In this document: piece by piece, positions 8,384-17,554 of the stretch | How positions within the stretch are numbered: position 1 is the first letter of the stretch | How the letters are laid out: each line of letters starts with the position of its first letter | Assembly: GCA_024403455.1 (NCBI GenBank) | Contig: JAKSRR010000011.1 | Span: 1 to 64,000, forward strand | Direction of reading: 5' to 3' | Length of the DNA: 64,000 bases | Source of the DNA: Lachnospiraceae bacterium | GTDB lineage: Bacteria > Bacillota > Clostridia > Lachnospirales > Lachnospiraceae | Notes under the pieces: model-generated | Told to the model about the DNA's origin: nothing | The model's input: only the letters and a program-made list of their open reading frames with translations | Databases searched by the model: none | Program-made: the position numbers and the translations under genes

Positions 8384-9565
8384 CTAAAATAATTTTTTCT
8401 TCTTACCCTTACCCTTTTTGGTTTCAGGCTCTTCTTCCCCATTACGAGACGCACGATACCTGTCTGCTGCATGAAGACTATCACCGCTAAGTTCATCGAA
8501 CTTCTTCAGAGCTTCCTTTGCATCATGACCAAGTCCTGTGGGTACCTGTACTAGGAAGGTAACAATGTGGTCTCCCTTGTTGTCCTTGTTTCGCACAGAG
8601 GGAACACCCTTCCCACGAAGACGCATCTTAAAGCCGGAGGGAGTTCCTGGCTTAATATCCACAAATAACGGTCCATACGCAGTATCGACTACAACTTCTC
8701 CACCTAGCACCGCTACAGAGAACGGCAACGGAACGTTGGAATAGATATTCATCTCTTCTCGCTGGAATACTGGATGCTGCGCTACAGAAATTTCTACGAG
8801 AATATCCCCTCTAGGGCCACCATTGGTTCCTGGTTCACCCGCACCCGTTATGCGCTTCATATTGCCATTGTCTACACCAGGTGGAAGTTCTACATCAAAT
8901 TTTTTCTTAATGGTCTTATATCCACTGCCACGGCACTCAGGACATTTTTCTTTAATAATCTTACCCTTGCCATCGCACTCAGGGCAAACCTGCTCACTCT
9001 GCATGATACCAAACAGCGTACGCTGCTGTACCATCTTTCTTCCCTTACCGTTACAGGAGGGACACGTTGTTGCACTGGTGCCTTCCTTCGCACCGGTTCC
9101 TTTACAGCTGCTGCAGGACTCTTTATAGTATGTCTCTATTTCTTTAGTACATCCAAAGATTGCTTCATCAAAGGTAAGATGTACGGATGCTCTAACGTTG
9201 CTTCCCTTCATAGGACCATTGTTTCTAGAGCGACTTCTTCCGCCACCGAACATTCCACCAAAAAGGTCACCGAAGATATCACCAAAATCCATGCTGCCAA
9301 AATCAAAGCCGCCGAATCCGCCGCCACCAGCACCGCCATCAAACGCTGCATGACCAAACTGATCATACTGTCGACGTTTTTCAGCATCGGAAAGAACCGC
9401 ATATGCTTCAGAAGCTTCCTTAAACTTCTCTGCAGCTGCTTCGTCTCCCGGATTCATATCTGGATGATATTTTTTTGCAAGTCCTCTGTAGGCTTTCTTA
9501 ATGGCCGCATCATCTGCAGTCTTTTCTACGCCCAGAACCTCATAATAATCTCTTTTGTCAGCCAT
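8384..9565 (-). CDS. dnaJ: Chaperone DnaJ
   Basis: A 393-residue type I DnaJ co-chaperone that delivers unfolded proteins to DnaK and stimulates its ATPase. The J domain is at about 1-70 with the essential HPD in [13 protein letters not shown] Gly/Phe-rich linker follows (about 75-115, [20 protein letters not shown]). Four zinc-binding CxxCxGxG repeats lie at about 150-215: [24 protein letters not shown] and CPECRGSG. C-terminal substrate-binding domains and a basic tail ([11 protein letters not shown]) complete it. A GGAGG site lies before the ATG. It is the last gene of the hrcA-grpE-dnaK-dnaJ operon. Confidence 0.98.
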   Translation of the reverse strand: MADKRDYYEVLGVEKTADDAAIKKAYRGLAKKYHPDMNPGDEAAAEKFKEASEAYAVLSDAEKRRQYDQFGHAAFDGGAGGGGFGGFDFGSMDFGDIFGDLFGGMFGGGRSRSRNNGPMKGSNVRASVHLTFDEAIFGCTKEIETYYKESCSSCKGTGAKEGTSATTCPSCNGKGRKMVQQRTLFGIMQSEQVCPECDGKGKIIKEKCPECRGSGYKTIKKKFDVELPPGVDNGNMKRITGAGEPGTNGGPRGDILVEISVAQHPVFQREEMNIYSNVPLPFSVAVLGGEVVVDTAYGPLFVDIKPGTPSGFKMRLRGKGVPSVRNKDNKGDHIVTFLVQVPTGLGHDAKEALKKFDELSGDSLHAADRYRASRNGEEEPETKKGKGKKKKLF

Positions 9566-9610
9566 AACGGCCTCCTACTCTCAAGACAAATGTCTCATTT
9601 TTCTAAAATA

Positions 9611-9646
9611 GGTACATCCCGCCACATTTACATGCAGCGGGATACC
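9611..9646 (-). other. Intercistronic hairpin between dnaK and dnaJ
   Basis: GGTA-ATCCCGC pairs with GCGGGATACC over a 14-base loop, with one bulged base. On the minus strand it is followed by CTATTTTAG, a poor T-run, so it may act as a partial terminator or an mRNA processing or stability site that sets the DnaK:DnaJ ratio. The hairpin is seen in the sequence; its function is inference. Confidence 0.5.
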
Positions 9647-9678
9647 TTGTCTGTATTCATAAATCTCTCGGTTTTCTA

Positions 9679-11553
9679 TTAGATTTCCTTGAAATCTCCG
9701 TCTACAATATCATCTGCGGGGTTTGCACCAGTTGCGCCACCCATATCGGCACCACCCATGCCACTCATGTCAGGACCTGCACCAGCTGCTCCCATGGATT
9801 CATACATCTTGGTAAACAGTGCCTGTGCGCCATTCATCATTTTCTCCTGTGCAGCTTTAATATCTGCAACCTGGCTTTCGGAAAGTTCCTGATCCTTGGT
9901 GTTCTCTAACAAATCCTTAAGAGCCTTTAAGTCAGCCTCTACAGAAGCCTTCTCATCAGCGGAAATCTTATCACCAACCTCATTTAATGCTTTCTCTACC
10001 TGGAATACCATGGAGTCTGCATCATTTCTGGTGTCGATTGCTTCTTTGCGCTTCTTATCCTGTGCCTCGTACTCAGCAGCTTCCTTAACAGCCTTTTCGA
10101 TATCATCATCGCTCATATTAGAACCAGCGGTAATGGTGATATGCTGTTCCTTACCGGTACCAAGATCCTTTGCAGATACATTTACAATACCATTTGCATC
10201 GATATCGAAAGTAACTTCGATCTGAGGCACACCTCTTCTTGCAGGAGGGATACCATCAAGACGGAACTGTCCAAGGCTCTTGTTGTCCTTCGCGAACTGT
10301 CTCTCACCCTGTACAACGTTGATATCTACTGCTGTCTGGTTATCTGCTGCAGTGGAGAATACCTGGCTCTTCTTGGTAGGAATGGTGGTATTTCTCTCGA
10401 TTAATCTAGTTGCCACACCACCCATGGTCTCAATAGAGAGAGAAAGGGGAGTAACATCTAGAAGTAAGATTTCGCCTGCACCGGAGTCACCATCTAACTT
10501 ACCACCCTGGATGGAAGCGCCAAGAGCTACGCATTCGTCAGGGTTCAAAGTCTTAGAAGGTTCGTGACCAGTCAATGCCTTTACCTTATCCTGTACGGCA
10601 GGAATTCTGGTAGAACCACCTACCAAAAGTACCTTTCCGAGTTCTGAAGCACTAAGACCAGCATCCTTTAATGCCTGATTTACTGGACCTGCGGTTGCTT
10701 CTACCAGATCATGAGTAAGTTCATCGAACTTTGCTCTGGTAAGGTTCATATCAAAATGCTTAGGGCCTTCTGCTGTAGCCGTAATGAAAGGAAGGTTGAT
10801 ATTTGTAGTAGTTGCAGAAGAAAGTTCTTTCTTTGCCTTTTCAGCAGCTTCCTTTAATCTCTGCAATGCCATCTTATCGGTGGATAAATCTACACCCTCT
10901 GCTTTCTTAAACTCATCTAACATCCAGTCGGTAATCTTCTGATCGAAGTCATCACCACCTAAACGGTTATTACCTGCAGTTGCAAGAACCTCGATAACAC
11001 CATCACCAATCTCAATAACAGATACATCGAAGGTACCACCACCAAGGTCATATACCATAATTTTCTGTTCTTTCTCATTATCAAGACCATAAGCAAGTGC
11101 TGCTGCAGTAGGCTCGTTAATAATTCGCTTAACATCTAAGCCAGCAATCTTACCAGCATCCTTGGTTGCCTGACGCTGTGCGTCATTAAAGTATGCAGGA
11201 ACGGTGATAACAGCAGAGTCTACCTTCTCGCCAAGATATCCTTCAGCATCTGCCTTCAATTTCTGCAGAATCATCGCTGAAATCTGCTGAGGAGAGTACT
11301 TCTTGTCATCAATGGTACGACCCCTATCAGTTCCCATATCTCTCTTAATAGAAGAAACGGTCTTATCCGCATTGGTTACTGCCTGACGCTTTGCAGGTTC
11401 ACCAACAAGACGCTCACCAGTCTTGGTAAATGCTACTACAGAGGGAGTCGTTCTTGCGCCTTCGGTATTTGCGATAACAGTAGGCTTTCCACCTTCCATA
11501 ACTGCTACGCAAGAGTTTGTTGTTCCTAAGTCAATTCCAATTGTCTTTCCCAT
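9679..11553 (-). CDS. dnaK: Chaperone DnaK (Hsp70)
   Basis: A 624-residue Hsp70 that folds and protects proteins by ATP-driven cycles with DnaJ and GrpE. The nucleotide-binding domain starts [19 protein letters not shown] and has the phosphate loops [12 protein letters not shown] and [11 protein letters not shown]. The linker [13 protein letters not shown] leads to the substrate-binding beta domain, and a helical lid is followed by a Gly/Met-rich tail ending [10 protein letters not shown], close to the usual EEVD-like bacterial ending. It has the shorter N-terminal domain form (no 24-residue insertion) typical of Gram-positive DnaK. Controlled by HrcA/CIRCE upstream of hrcA. Confidence 0.99.
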   Translation of the reverse strand: MGKTIGIDLGTTNSCVAVMEGGKPTVIANTEGARTTPSVVAFTKTGERLVGEPAKRQAVTNADKTVSSIKRDMGTDRGRTIDDKKYSPQQISAMILQKLKADAEGYLGEKVDSAVITVPAYFNDAQRQATKDAGKIAGLDVKRIINEPTAAALAYGLDNEKEQKIMVYDLGGGTFDVSVIEIGDGVIEVLATAGNNRLGGDDFDQKITDWMLDEFKKAEGVDLSTDKMALQRLKEAAEKAKKELSSATTTNINLPFITATAEGPKHFDMNLTRAKFDELTHDLVEATAGPVNQALKDAGLSASELGKVLLVGGSTRIPAVQDKVKALTGHEPSKTLNPDECVALGASIQGGKLDGDSGAGEILLLDVTPLSLSIETMGGVATRLIERNTTIPTKKSQVFSTAADNQTAVDINVVQGERQFAKDNKSLGQFRLDGIPPARRGVPQIEVTFDIDANGIVNVSAKDLGTGKEQHITITAGSNMSDDDIEKAVKEAAEYEAQDKKRKEAIDTRNDADSMVFQVEKALNEVGDKISADEKASVEADLKALKDLLENTKDQELSESQVADIKAAQEKMMNGAQALFTKMYESMGAAGAGPDMSGMGGADMGGATGANPADDIVDGDFKEI

Positions 11554-11639
11554 AATTTTATCCTCCTATGGTTTCCGGAGAGCCCTTTTCTCACATTGAG
11601 GATTAGGTTTTCTCCTTTAATTAATTACACATGCACTAT

Positions 11640-12272
11640 CTAGTTGGCTACCTGGACCATACTGTAACGAATGACCTGGTCTCTGTAGGTATACCCTTTT
11701 TGCAATTCCTGAGCAATAACATTTTCTCCAAGACTTTCATCTTCAATATGCATCACCGCATTGTGAAGATCTGGATTAAATTCCTGCCCCACAGCTTCGA
11801 TGGGTTTTACTTCTAACTTTTCGAGTTCACCCATGAGCTGTTTATATGTCATCTGCATACCCTGTGCAAATCCGCTGGCAAGTTCTTCTTCAGAAAGTCC
11901 CTGAAAACCTCGTTCAAAGTTATCTACAATAGGGAGTAACTTCTCAATCACGCTCTTTGCACCGGTTTCAAACATGGACTGTTTTTCTTTCTCGGTTCGC
12001 TTTCTATAGTTTTCGAACTCAGCCATTCTACGAAGATCTTTATCCTTTAACTCTTCGATTTCAGCCTTTAATTTTTCTTCGACCTCGTTCTTTTTATTTT
12101 TCTTTTCTTTCTTCGCTTTCTTGTCACCTTTATCTTCAGTGACCTCTGCATCTTCCGTTGTGGTTTCTGCAGATTCCTGTTCTATTTCTTCTACGTTTTC
12201 TTCTGCCACTACTTCTGCCGCAGCATCATCCGTCGTAACCTGCTCTTCCACTTTCTTTTCTTCTTCTAACAT
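11640..12272 (-). CDS. grpE: Nucleotide exchange factor GrpE
   Basis: A 210-residue GrpE, the dimeric factor that releases ADP from DnaK. It has a long acidic, Glu-rich N-terminus (about 1-60) and a coiled coil beginning KLKAEIEELKDKDLRRMAEFENYRKRTEKEK. This contains the family signature around AEFENYRKR. A C-terminal beta domain contains GQEFNPDLHNAVM and VAQELQKGYTYRDQVIRYSMV. The gene lies ten bases after hrcA and 86 bases before dnaK, in the classical Firmicutes order. Confidence 0.98.
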   Translation of the reverse strand: MLEEEKKVEEQVTTDDAAAEVVAEENVEEIEQESAETTTEDAEVTEDKGDKKAKKEKKNKKNEVEEKLKAEIEELKDKDLRRMAEFENYRKRTEKEKQSMFETGAKSVIEKLLPIVDNFERGFQGLSEEELASGFAQGMQMTYKQLMGELEKLEVKPIEAVGQEFNPDLHNAVMHIEDESLGENVIAQELQKGYTYRDQVIRYSMVQVAN

Positions 12273-12281
12273 GTTTTACCT

Positions 12282-13322
12282 CTATTCTTTCTTATTATAG
12301 GCACGCTCTAATTCGGTCTGCATTCCTTTCAAGGTGTCCATAACCTTTTCATAATCCATTCGCTTCGGTCCGACAATAGCCACGCTACCGCGCATACCGC
12401 CTCCCAAGTCGTAGGTTGCTGTAACAACGCTGCAATCCTTCATACCATTTAACTGAGACTCTTCTCCGATATACACCTGAATGCCTGTCTCACCACTGGA
12501 GAGGGTTTCTGTCGCTAATCTTGCAAGAGACTGTTTTTCTTCAAAGGTACTGAGAAGTTCTCCTGCCTTTTCTTTATCTGCCAGTTCAGGATATTTTAAA
12601 ATATTCGTTGCACCAGAGGTATAAATCTCCATATCCTCGTCAGCGCTGATTACTTGGGCAACTGCATCGATGACATTGGCAATAATATCAGAATGTCCAC
12701 CTGCCTTTGCTTTTAACCCGGCAATCATTCCTAGATTGATTTCCTCCACAGTGAGACCATTAAGATAGGTATTCAGCATAATGTTTAGTTTCAATATGCT
12801 CTCTTCGTCCAATGGTTGCCCCAACGTAATGATATTATTCTTTATCACATTTCCTTCCACCATAACAACCACTAAAAGTTGGTCGTCACTAATTCTAGAA
12901 AGCTGCAGAAATTTAATTCTGGTTCCTTTTATCTGTGGTGCAGAAACGATGGACGCATAGTTGGTATTGGTTGCAAGAACCTTAGCCACATTCTTAAGAA
13001 GCTTATCCATCTTCCCTTCTGTTTCTATCAGAAGCCCCTTTAATGCTTCCATCTCCCGGTCGCGTTCAACTTTTTCTTCCATCAGACTGTCTACATATAA
13101 TCGGTATGCCATATCTGTCGGAATTCTCCCAGCAGAGGTATGCGGAGAAACAATATACCCCAGTTCCTCCAAGTCTGCCATCTCATTACGGATCGTCGCA
13201 GAGCTTAAATTCAAATCGGTATACTTGGAAATGGTGCGGCTGCCTACCGGTTCTCCGGTTTCTAAATAATTCCGAATCACAGCCTGTAATATCTTCACTT
13301 TACGCTCATCTAACTGTGACAT
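12282..13322 (-). CDS. hrcA: Heat-inducible transcription repressor HrcA
   Basis: A 346-residue HrcA, the repressor that binds CIRCE and shuts off its own operon at normal temperature, with its folding helped by GroEL. The N-terminal winged helix has LDERKVKILQAVIRNYLETGEPVGSRT and SSATIRNEMADLEELGYI. This is followed by SAGRIPTDMAYRLYVD, the family signature, and a GAF-like domain in the rest. Length is normal (about 340). A CIRCE element overlaps the start of transcription 27 bases upstream, so it is autoregulated. First gene of the operon. Confidence 0.98.
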   Translation of the reverse strand: MSQLDERKVKILQAVIRNYLETGEPVGSRTISKYTDLNLSSATIRNEMADLEELGYIVSPHTSAGRIPTDMAYRLYVDSLMEEKVERDREMEALKGLLIETEGKMDKLLKNVAKVLATNTNYASIVSAPQIKGTRIKFLQLSRISDDQLLVVVMVEGNVIKNNIITLGQPLDEESILKLNIMLNTYLNGLTVEEINLGMIAGLKAKAGGHSDIIANVIDAVAQVISADEDMEIYTSGATNILKYPELADKEKAGELLSTFEEKQSLARLATETLSSGETGIQVYIGEESQLNGMKDCSVVTATYDLGGGMRGSVAIVGPKRMDYEKVMDTLKGMQTELERAYNKKE

Positions 13323-13348
13323 GCTCCGCCCCCTTCCCTGGTTCTCTT

Positions 13349-13377
13349 GTTAGCACTCAATCCGATAGAGTGCTAAC
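13349..13377 (-). promoter_or_regulatory. CIRCE operator (HrcA binding site)
   Basis: Perfect inverted repeat TTAGCACTC-N9-GAGTGCTAA (13350-13376), extended by one matching G/C pair on each side. It exactly matches the CIRCE consensus and lies nine bases downstream of the -10 box, so bound HrcA would block transcription start. Confidence 0.97.
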
Positions 13378-13385
13378 ATGTGTAT

Positions 13386-13414
13386 AAAATAACACTAACG
13401 ATTAGGAATGTCAA
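13386..13414 (-). promoter_or_regulatory. Promoter of hrcA-grpE-dnaK-dnaJ
   Basis: Minus-strand -35 TTGACA (13409-13414, perfect) and -10 TATTTT (13386-13391) are separated by 17 bases. Predicted transcription starts about 13379, at the edge of CIRCE. Confidence 0.85.
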
Positions 13415-13415
13415 C

Positions 13416-13450
13416 AAAAAAACTCCGAAAAAATTTTCGTTTTCGGAGTT
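13416..13450 (-). terminator. Terminator of the Lys-rich repeat protein gene
   Basis: AACTCCGAAAA (13421-13431) pairs with TTTTCGGAGTT (13440-13450); on the minus strand the stem is followed by seven T. It separates this gene from the hrcA promoter just downstream. Confidence 0.85.
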
Positions 13451-13477
13451 TTATCATTGTTCTAAATTATATCTGGA

Positions 13478-14386
13478 TTACAGGGCAAATGAGGCCTGTA
13501 AATTGTCTTTTCCATTGTATACGCAATACACTTTCATCTCGTCCATATTTACGTATACTTTGACGCTGACCAAATCAGCAGCCTTCTTTTTTAATGTCTT
13601 TGTCCAAGCGGCTTCTGCTTTTTTCATAATATCGGCAGTCTTGACACTTTTACCAGCATGTTCCAGATAGGTAGTGCTTTCCAAAGCTACCGTCTTAACT
13701 TCTACCTTCTTTGCAGGTGCGGCCACTTTCTTAGGCTCTGCTTTCTTTACTTCTGCCTTCTTTACGGGTGCTACTGCCTTTTTAGGCTCTGCTTTCTTTG
13801 CTTCTGCCTTCTTTGCAGGTGCGGCTACCTTTTTAGGCTCTGCTTTCTTGGCTTCTACCTTCTTTGCAGGTGCGGCTACCTTCTTAGGCTCCGCTTTCTT
13901 TACTTCTGCCTTCTTTACGGGTGCTACTGCCTTTTTAGGCTCTGCTTTCTTGACTTCCACCTTCTTTGCAGGGGCTGCCACCTTCTTAGGCTCTGCTTTC
14001 TTTACTTCTGCCTTCTTTGCAGGTGCTGCTACCTTTTTAGGCTCTGCTTTCTTTACTTCTACCTTCTTCGCAGATACTGCTGCCTTTTTAGGTTCTGCTT
14101 TCTTTGCTTCTGCCTTCTTTGCAGGTGCGGCTACTTTCTTAGGTTCTGCTTTCTTTACTTCTACCTTCTTTGCAGGTGCTGCTACCTTTTTAGATTCTTC
14201 CTTCTTTACAGGAGTTTCTTCCTTAACAGGCGCTGTTTCCTTCTTTGCAGCCGTCTTCTTTCCTGCTTTCACAGGTTCCTTAACAGGAGCCACTTCTTCC
14301 TTTTTATCTTCATTCGCCTTTAAATAGGAAAATAAATTCTTTGCTCTCTGTTTAAATACCGCAGGGTTCTTCTTTTTATCAGCCAT
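13478..14386 (-). CDS. Lys/Ala/Pro-rich repeat protein with DUF6465-like C-terminus
   Basis: About 302 residues, starting at the ATG at 14386 (MADKKKNPAVF), which has an AGGAGTGGAG site; an upstream in-frame start lacks one. After a helical N-terminus (about 1-35) comes a Lys/Glu/Pro stretch, then nine near-identical 17-residue repeats of the form AEPKK-VAAPAKKxExKK, and a globular end of about 65 residues (EHAGKSVKTADIMKKAEA..., KVYVNMDEMKVYCVYNG). The end resembles DUF6465 domains of Lachnospiraceae. The repeats recall the basic tails of histone H1 and mycobacterial or bacterial HU-like DNA compaction proteins, so a nucleic-acid-binding role is plausible but inferred. No signal peptide is seen. 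Confidence 0.75.
   Translation of the reverse strand: MADKKKNPAVFKQRAKNLFSYLKANEDKKEEVAPVKEPVKAGKKTAAKKETAPVKEETPVKKEESKKVAAPAKKVEVKKAEPKKVAAPAKKAEAKKAEPKKAAVSAKKVEVKKAEPKKVAAPAKKAEVKKAEPKKVAAPAKKVEVKKAEPKKAVAPVKKAEVKKAEPKKVAAPAKKVEAKKAEPKKVAAPAKKAEAKKAEPKKAVAPVKKAEVKKAEPKKVAAPAKKVEVKTVALESTTYLEHAGKSVKTADIMKKAEAAWTKTLKKKAADLVSVKVYVNMDEMKVYCVYNGKDNLQASFAL
13700..14160 (-). repeat. 51-bp tandem repeats inside the Lys-rich gene
   Basis: Nine in-register copies with a 51-base period; the AEPKK codons recur from about 14143 down to 13731. Copies differ mainly at third codon positions and at a few Val/Ala choices, which suggests expansion by slippage or unequal recombination under protein-level selection. 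Confidence 0.85.
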
Positions 14387-14486
14387 CTCCACTCCTGTCT
14401 GTTTGCCTTGCATGTCTTCATGCAACGAACTATAAACCACCCTACATTGTACGAGATATAAGTAGAGATGTCAAATAGCCCTGTTG

Positions 14487-14858
14487 CTATCTTTCTTCGC
14501 AGAATTCAATCTGTTCCCCATTAATCCCTTTCACAAAAGCAATCCTGAGTGATCTTGGCTCATATAATGATAATTCAATATTCTTCGGTTCCACATGCTT
14601 CGTTGCACCATGTAGTAGCGCCTTACTATAAGTTTCATCAACATTATCGCAGGAAAGTGCTATATGCTTAAATGATCCTTCTGGCATACGTTCACTTTCA
14701 AAAATTTCTAGAATAGAGTCACCGATTCCTAACCAGGCTCCTCTTCGGTCTGTCGTAAAATAGCCTAGTTCTTCTGCACCAAATGCTTCTTTATAAAATG
14801 TAATAGTCTTCTCAAACTGTTCTGTGTATAACGCCACGTGCGCAAAACCTTTAATCAT
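14487..14858 (-). CDS. VOC family protein (glyoxalase-like)
   Basis: About 123 residues in the vicinal oxygen chelate fold. It opens MIKGFAHVALYTEQFEKTITFYKEAFG, the usual beta-alpha start with a metal-site His (H7 in AHVAL), followed by WLGIGDSILEIFE, a second HIAL motif (FKHIALSCDNVDET) and a final QIEFCEE glutamate. These are the positions of lactoylglutathione lyase metal ligands. The ATG at 14858 is chosen because a GGGAGAGG stretch precedes it; a start at 14885 would add nine residues. It may be a methylglyoxal-type lyase or an antibiotic-binding relative; the substrate is not certain. Confidence 0.8.
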   Translation of the reverse strand: MIKGFAHVALYTEQFEKTITFYKEAFGAEELGYFTTDRRGAWLGIGDSILEIFESERMPEGSFKHIALSCDNVDETYSKALLHGATKHVEPKNIELSLYEPRSLRIAFVKGINGEQIEFCEER

Positions 14859-14897
14859 TCTCCTGTCCTCTCCCTCTCGATGCATCCCTATTTTCTA

Positions 14898-15140
14898 CTA
14901 AAGTTTCCACATATGTTTTGCTTCTATTACGTCTTCTTCGCCATAATCTGCGACCAAGAAATACTCACTATAACTACCAAAAGTAATCTTCCACTCTGGT
15001 TCAAATTCATTCTTTATGAAATGTGGCCTGTAACCGTGCTCATCAAAAAAATCCTCAACTACATCATATATGTCTTCTACAAATTCCGATTCCACCAATT
15101 TTTTCTTTTGTCGGCTGCCATTTACATAGTATAAAATCAT
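14898..15140 (-). CDS. Hypothetical small protein, 80 residues
   Basis: An unrecognised 80-residue protein. It starts MILYYVNGSRQKKKLVES with a basic patch, and has an acidic helical middle (EDIYDVVEDFFDEHG). The end is rich in aromatic residues (WKITFGSYSEYFLVADYGEED). No signal peptide or membrane segment is seen, so it is probably cytoplasmic. An AGGAGAAAT site precedes the ATG. It is followed 40 bases later by the VOC protein and may share a transcript with it. Confidence 0.6.
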   Translation of the reverse strand: MILYYVNGSRQKKKLVESEFVEDIYDVVEDFFDEHGYRPHFIKNEFEPEWKITFGSYSEYFLVADYGEEDVIEAKHMWKL

Positions 15141-15364
15141 TTGTATTTCTCCTGTCCCCTATTATACCCTACTGCCAAATGAAAAATAGGGATATGGCAT
15201 CCCTACTTCTTTATAGAACATTTTAGTTATCCTTTTTGTAGATTCATGGTACTATGTTTTTAGAGATTTCGAGAGTGCAAAGCACAACGAATGCTCATAT
15301 ACCTACCTTTTGACCCCAACATCATAAAATAGTTTTAAACAGAATCATCACAGAAAGGATTCTT

Positions 15365-15805
15365 ATGAAAGACTACGCTTTTTACGGTCACGAAACTGCC
15401 ACTGTCGCACCCATAACCCCTGCCTACTCTAAAATAACAAATCCCAGACATCTATATGATCTATTATGTGAGATTTGGTGTGCTGATACCTGCGCTCCGA
15501 GAATGCGAAAGGATTGGACTGCGGAGAACTATACTCTAGGGCAATGTTCTATCACCGCTTTTCTGGCGCAGGACATTTTCGGTGGCGAGGTATATGGCAT
15601 CCTTCGAAGCGGCGGAAACTACCATTGCTATAACGTTGTCGGTGACTGCGTCTTTGATTTAACCAGCGAGCAGTTTGGCGACGAAAAGCTAATCTACGAA
15701 AATAACCCCTTGCAGGAGCGATGCGTCCACTTCGCAAAAGAGGAAAAACGTTTGCGATATGAATATCTAAAGGCACAATTAGCGAAAAAGCTGTCGACTC
15801 TGTAA
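15365..15805 (+). CDS. YunG-like protein with Cys-His-Asp arrangement
   Basis: A 146-residue plus-strand protein like Bacillus YunG. The best-conserved part is GQCSITAFLAQDIFGGEV (C at about 60), then NYHCYNVV (H at about 87) and VFDLTSEQFG (D at about 97). A Cys-His-Asp order with a helix after the Cys resembles the transglutaminase/papain-like fold, so it may be a small thiol enzyme; the function is not known and this is inference. An AAAGGATTC site precedes the ATG. It is a lone plus-strand gene between minus-strand neighbours and ends 17 bases from the next convergent gene. Confidence 0.75.
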   Translation: MKDYAFYGHETATVAPITPAYSKITNPRHLYDLLCEIWCADTCAPRMRKDWTAENYTLGQCSITAFLAQDIFGGEVYGILRSGGNYHCYNVVGDCVFDLTSEQFGDEKLIYENNPLQERCVHFAKEEKRLRYEYLKAQLAKKLSTL

Positions 15806-15822
15806 ACAAACATCATCACATT

Positions 15823-17526
15823 TTATCTGTGCGTCCAGTCTGACGGGATACTCTCCTTATCCGTTGCGCGAAGTTCCTGATATGCTTCCACCCAACGGTA
15901 GGAGAGAATCTCGTCTCCGTCAACCTTCATTTCCAGCATAATAGGTTCTCCTTCAAAATACTCCGTAACATTATCTGCTAGCGCACTCACCCAGCTAGTT
16001 TGCGTAACGTGTCCAATGAAATTGATGTACACATAACCGGCATCATTATATAAGACTTCCTGCGGCTGCAATCCTATGAAAGAGCGATTGATATCCCATA
16101 CATTGGATGCATTTCCCATGATGACATCTGTATAAAACAAGAGTTCATCATCCATGGCATCATTGTAAACATTCTCAAAATTCTGTAATGCGTATAAGTC
16201 GTCAAACGGAATCTTCACGCTCTCTATCTCCTTATAAGTACCATCTCTACACACTAGTGGATAGTAATGATAAGTAGCCCATGCACTACTATCAGCCATT
16301 ACCACGGACTTTAGCGCAGAACGCAGCTGTACCGCATAGACAAAATTCCCATCCACATAAGCAAAACGATTTACATTTCCTGCTTCCGAGTTAATATCAC
16401 ACTGCTGGTTCTCACTAAAGGATGCATGCGGGCCATTCTCATTTCCATAGGAATAAAGTAGATAACTATCTACATCTAGCCCCCGTCCGGTGTCCCAAAA
16501 ATAGGTTCCACTCACAAGCAACTGCTTTGTATCGTCAAAGGAAACGACTTCAAAATCCACCGTATCCAAATAACTGAAAGTATCTCTACTCCAGTAGGTT
16601 GATTGCCCCTGTACAAAAGCCTCTGTCACACTTAATGTTGTATGTTCATCAACCAGCATTGCTCCCTCGGCATCCACGTACCAAATCTTTAGTTGTTTAT
16701 AATCGCCTGCCCCGAACGCGAACTGATTAATTTGTTCGATGACAGGATCCATTTGTCCATTTTTCCATGCCGTATAATCAATGCCATCTCCATCCCAGTA
16801 CACTGCCCACATTTCATACTGGCCATCTCCATTAAAGTCATCATAAAATGACTCCACCAGGTTTCCACTTGCATTTTGGTATAAAAGGCTCTTTAGTTCT
16901 TCTTCCGTAGCCACTTTGGGGACAACTTCCCCCGTATTCCCCTCAATCTCCGTTCCAGCGTCCGATTCTGTTCCTGCTCCATCTATTTCTGCCTTTTTCC
17001 GTTCGATTTGATGACGAAGATTTTCTAACTGGTCATCTCCCGTTTCTTTCTCTCCCTGCGCTAATACATCAATCGCTTTATCATAATAATCCATAGCAAG
17101 CGCAGTATTTCCAACAATGATTTCTTTCTCCGCCATAGCTACATAAGTATCAGCAAGACCTTCATATGCATCGGCATTCTTAGGATCAATCTCAATCACT
17201 CTCGAATAGGATGCAATCGCCATCTCATACTGCATCTCATCTAAATACTGGTTAGCCAGCTTCAACTCTTTCTTTGCCTTAGCCTCTGGACTTGCATTAG
17301 TAGCAAAAATAATAACAAACGTCAGGATGCCCACGAGAAGAACTGCCCCTACTATAATAAAGGGGAATTTATCTTTCTTCTTCGCTTTTCCAATATTTTC
17401 TGTAGACTGTCTCTCTGTGTTCTGCGATGCCACCATACTTACAGGTACATTCCCCATCGACTCCCCGCAGCCAATACAGAACTTCGCGTCATCATCATTT
17501 TTTACACCACATTTTATACAATACAT
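15823..17526 (-). CDS. Zinc-ribbon, membrane-anchored protein with TPR segment
   Basis: 567 residues. It opens with a zinc ribbon (MYCIKCGVKNDDDAKFCIGC; four cysteines), then a basic patch and one membrane helix (about 54-75). Next come TPR-like repeats (about 80-165; IDPKNADAYEGLADTYVAMAEKEI) and a Glu/Thr linker. The long extracytoplasmic region contains DDFNGDGQYEMWAVYWDGDG, an Asp-rich calcium-type loop. Proteins of this plan are common in Clostridia but their role is not established; a surface sensor or scaffold is possible. It follows a signal-peptide lipoprotein gene by 28 bases and may form a two-gene operon with it. Confidence 0.7.
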   Translation of the reverse strand: MYCIKCGVKNDDDAKFCIGCGESMGNVPVSMVASQNTERQSTENIGKAKKKDKFPFIIVGAVLLVGILTFVIIFATNASPEAKAKKELKLANQYLDEMQYEMAIASYSRVIEIDPKNADAYEGLADTYVAMAEKEIIVGNTALAMDYYDKAIDVLAQGEKETGDDQLENLRHQIERKKAEIDGAGTESDAGTEIEGNTGEVVPKVATEEELKSLLYQNASGNLVESFYDDFNGDGQYEMWAVYWDGDGIDYTAWKNGQMDPVIEQINQFAFGAGDYKQLKIWYVDAEGAMLVDEHTTLSVTEAFVQGQSTYWSRDTFSYLDTVDFEVVSFDDTKQLLVSGTYFWDTGRGLDVDSYLLYSYGNENGPHASFSENQQCDINSEAGNVNRFAYVDGNFVYAVQLRSALKSVVMADSSAWATYHYYPLVCRDGTYKEIESVKIPFDDLYALQNFENVYNDAMDDELLFYTDVIMGNASNVWDINRSFIGLQPQEVLYNDAGYVYINFIGHVTQTSWVSALADNVTEYFEGEPIMLEMKVDGDEILSYRWVEAYQELRATDKESIPSDWTHR

Positions 17527-17554
17527 ATCTTATTTCGCTCCAAGATTTTTCATT

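Noticed and set aside
8774-9682. Long open frame of about 300 codons on the plus strand over dnaJ
   Set aside because: It is the antisense of a clear DnaJ with all family motifs; no SD or family match.
13700-14160. Regular repeats that might be a CRISPR array
   Set aside because: They are in-frame coding repeats with no spacers or unit structure of CRISPR.
13658-14327. Two long plus-strand open frames opposite the Lys-rich repeat gene
   Set aside because: They arise from the 51-base repeat composition; the minus strand has a proper start, SD and terminator.
15186-15206. TAGGGAT...ATCCCTA inverted repeat upstream of the YunG-like gene
   Set aside because: A short stem with no T-run and no placement over a promoter; could be a weak operator but there is not enough to report it.
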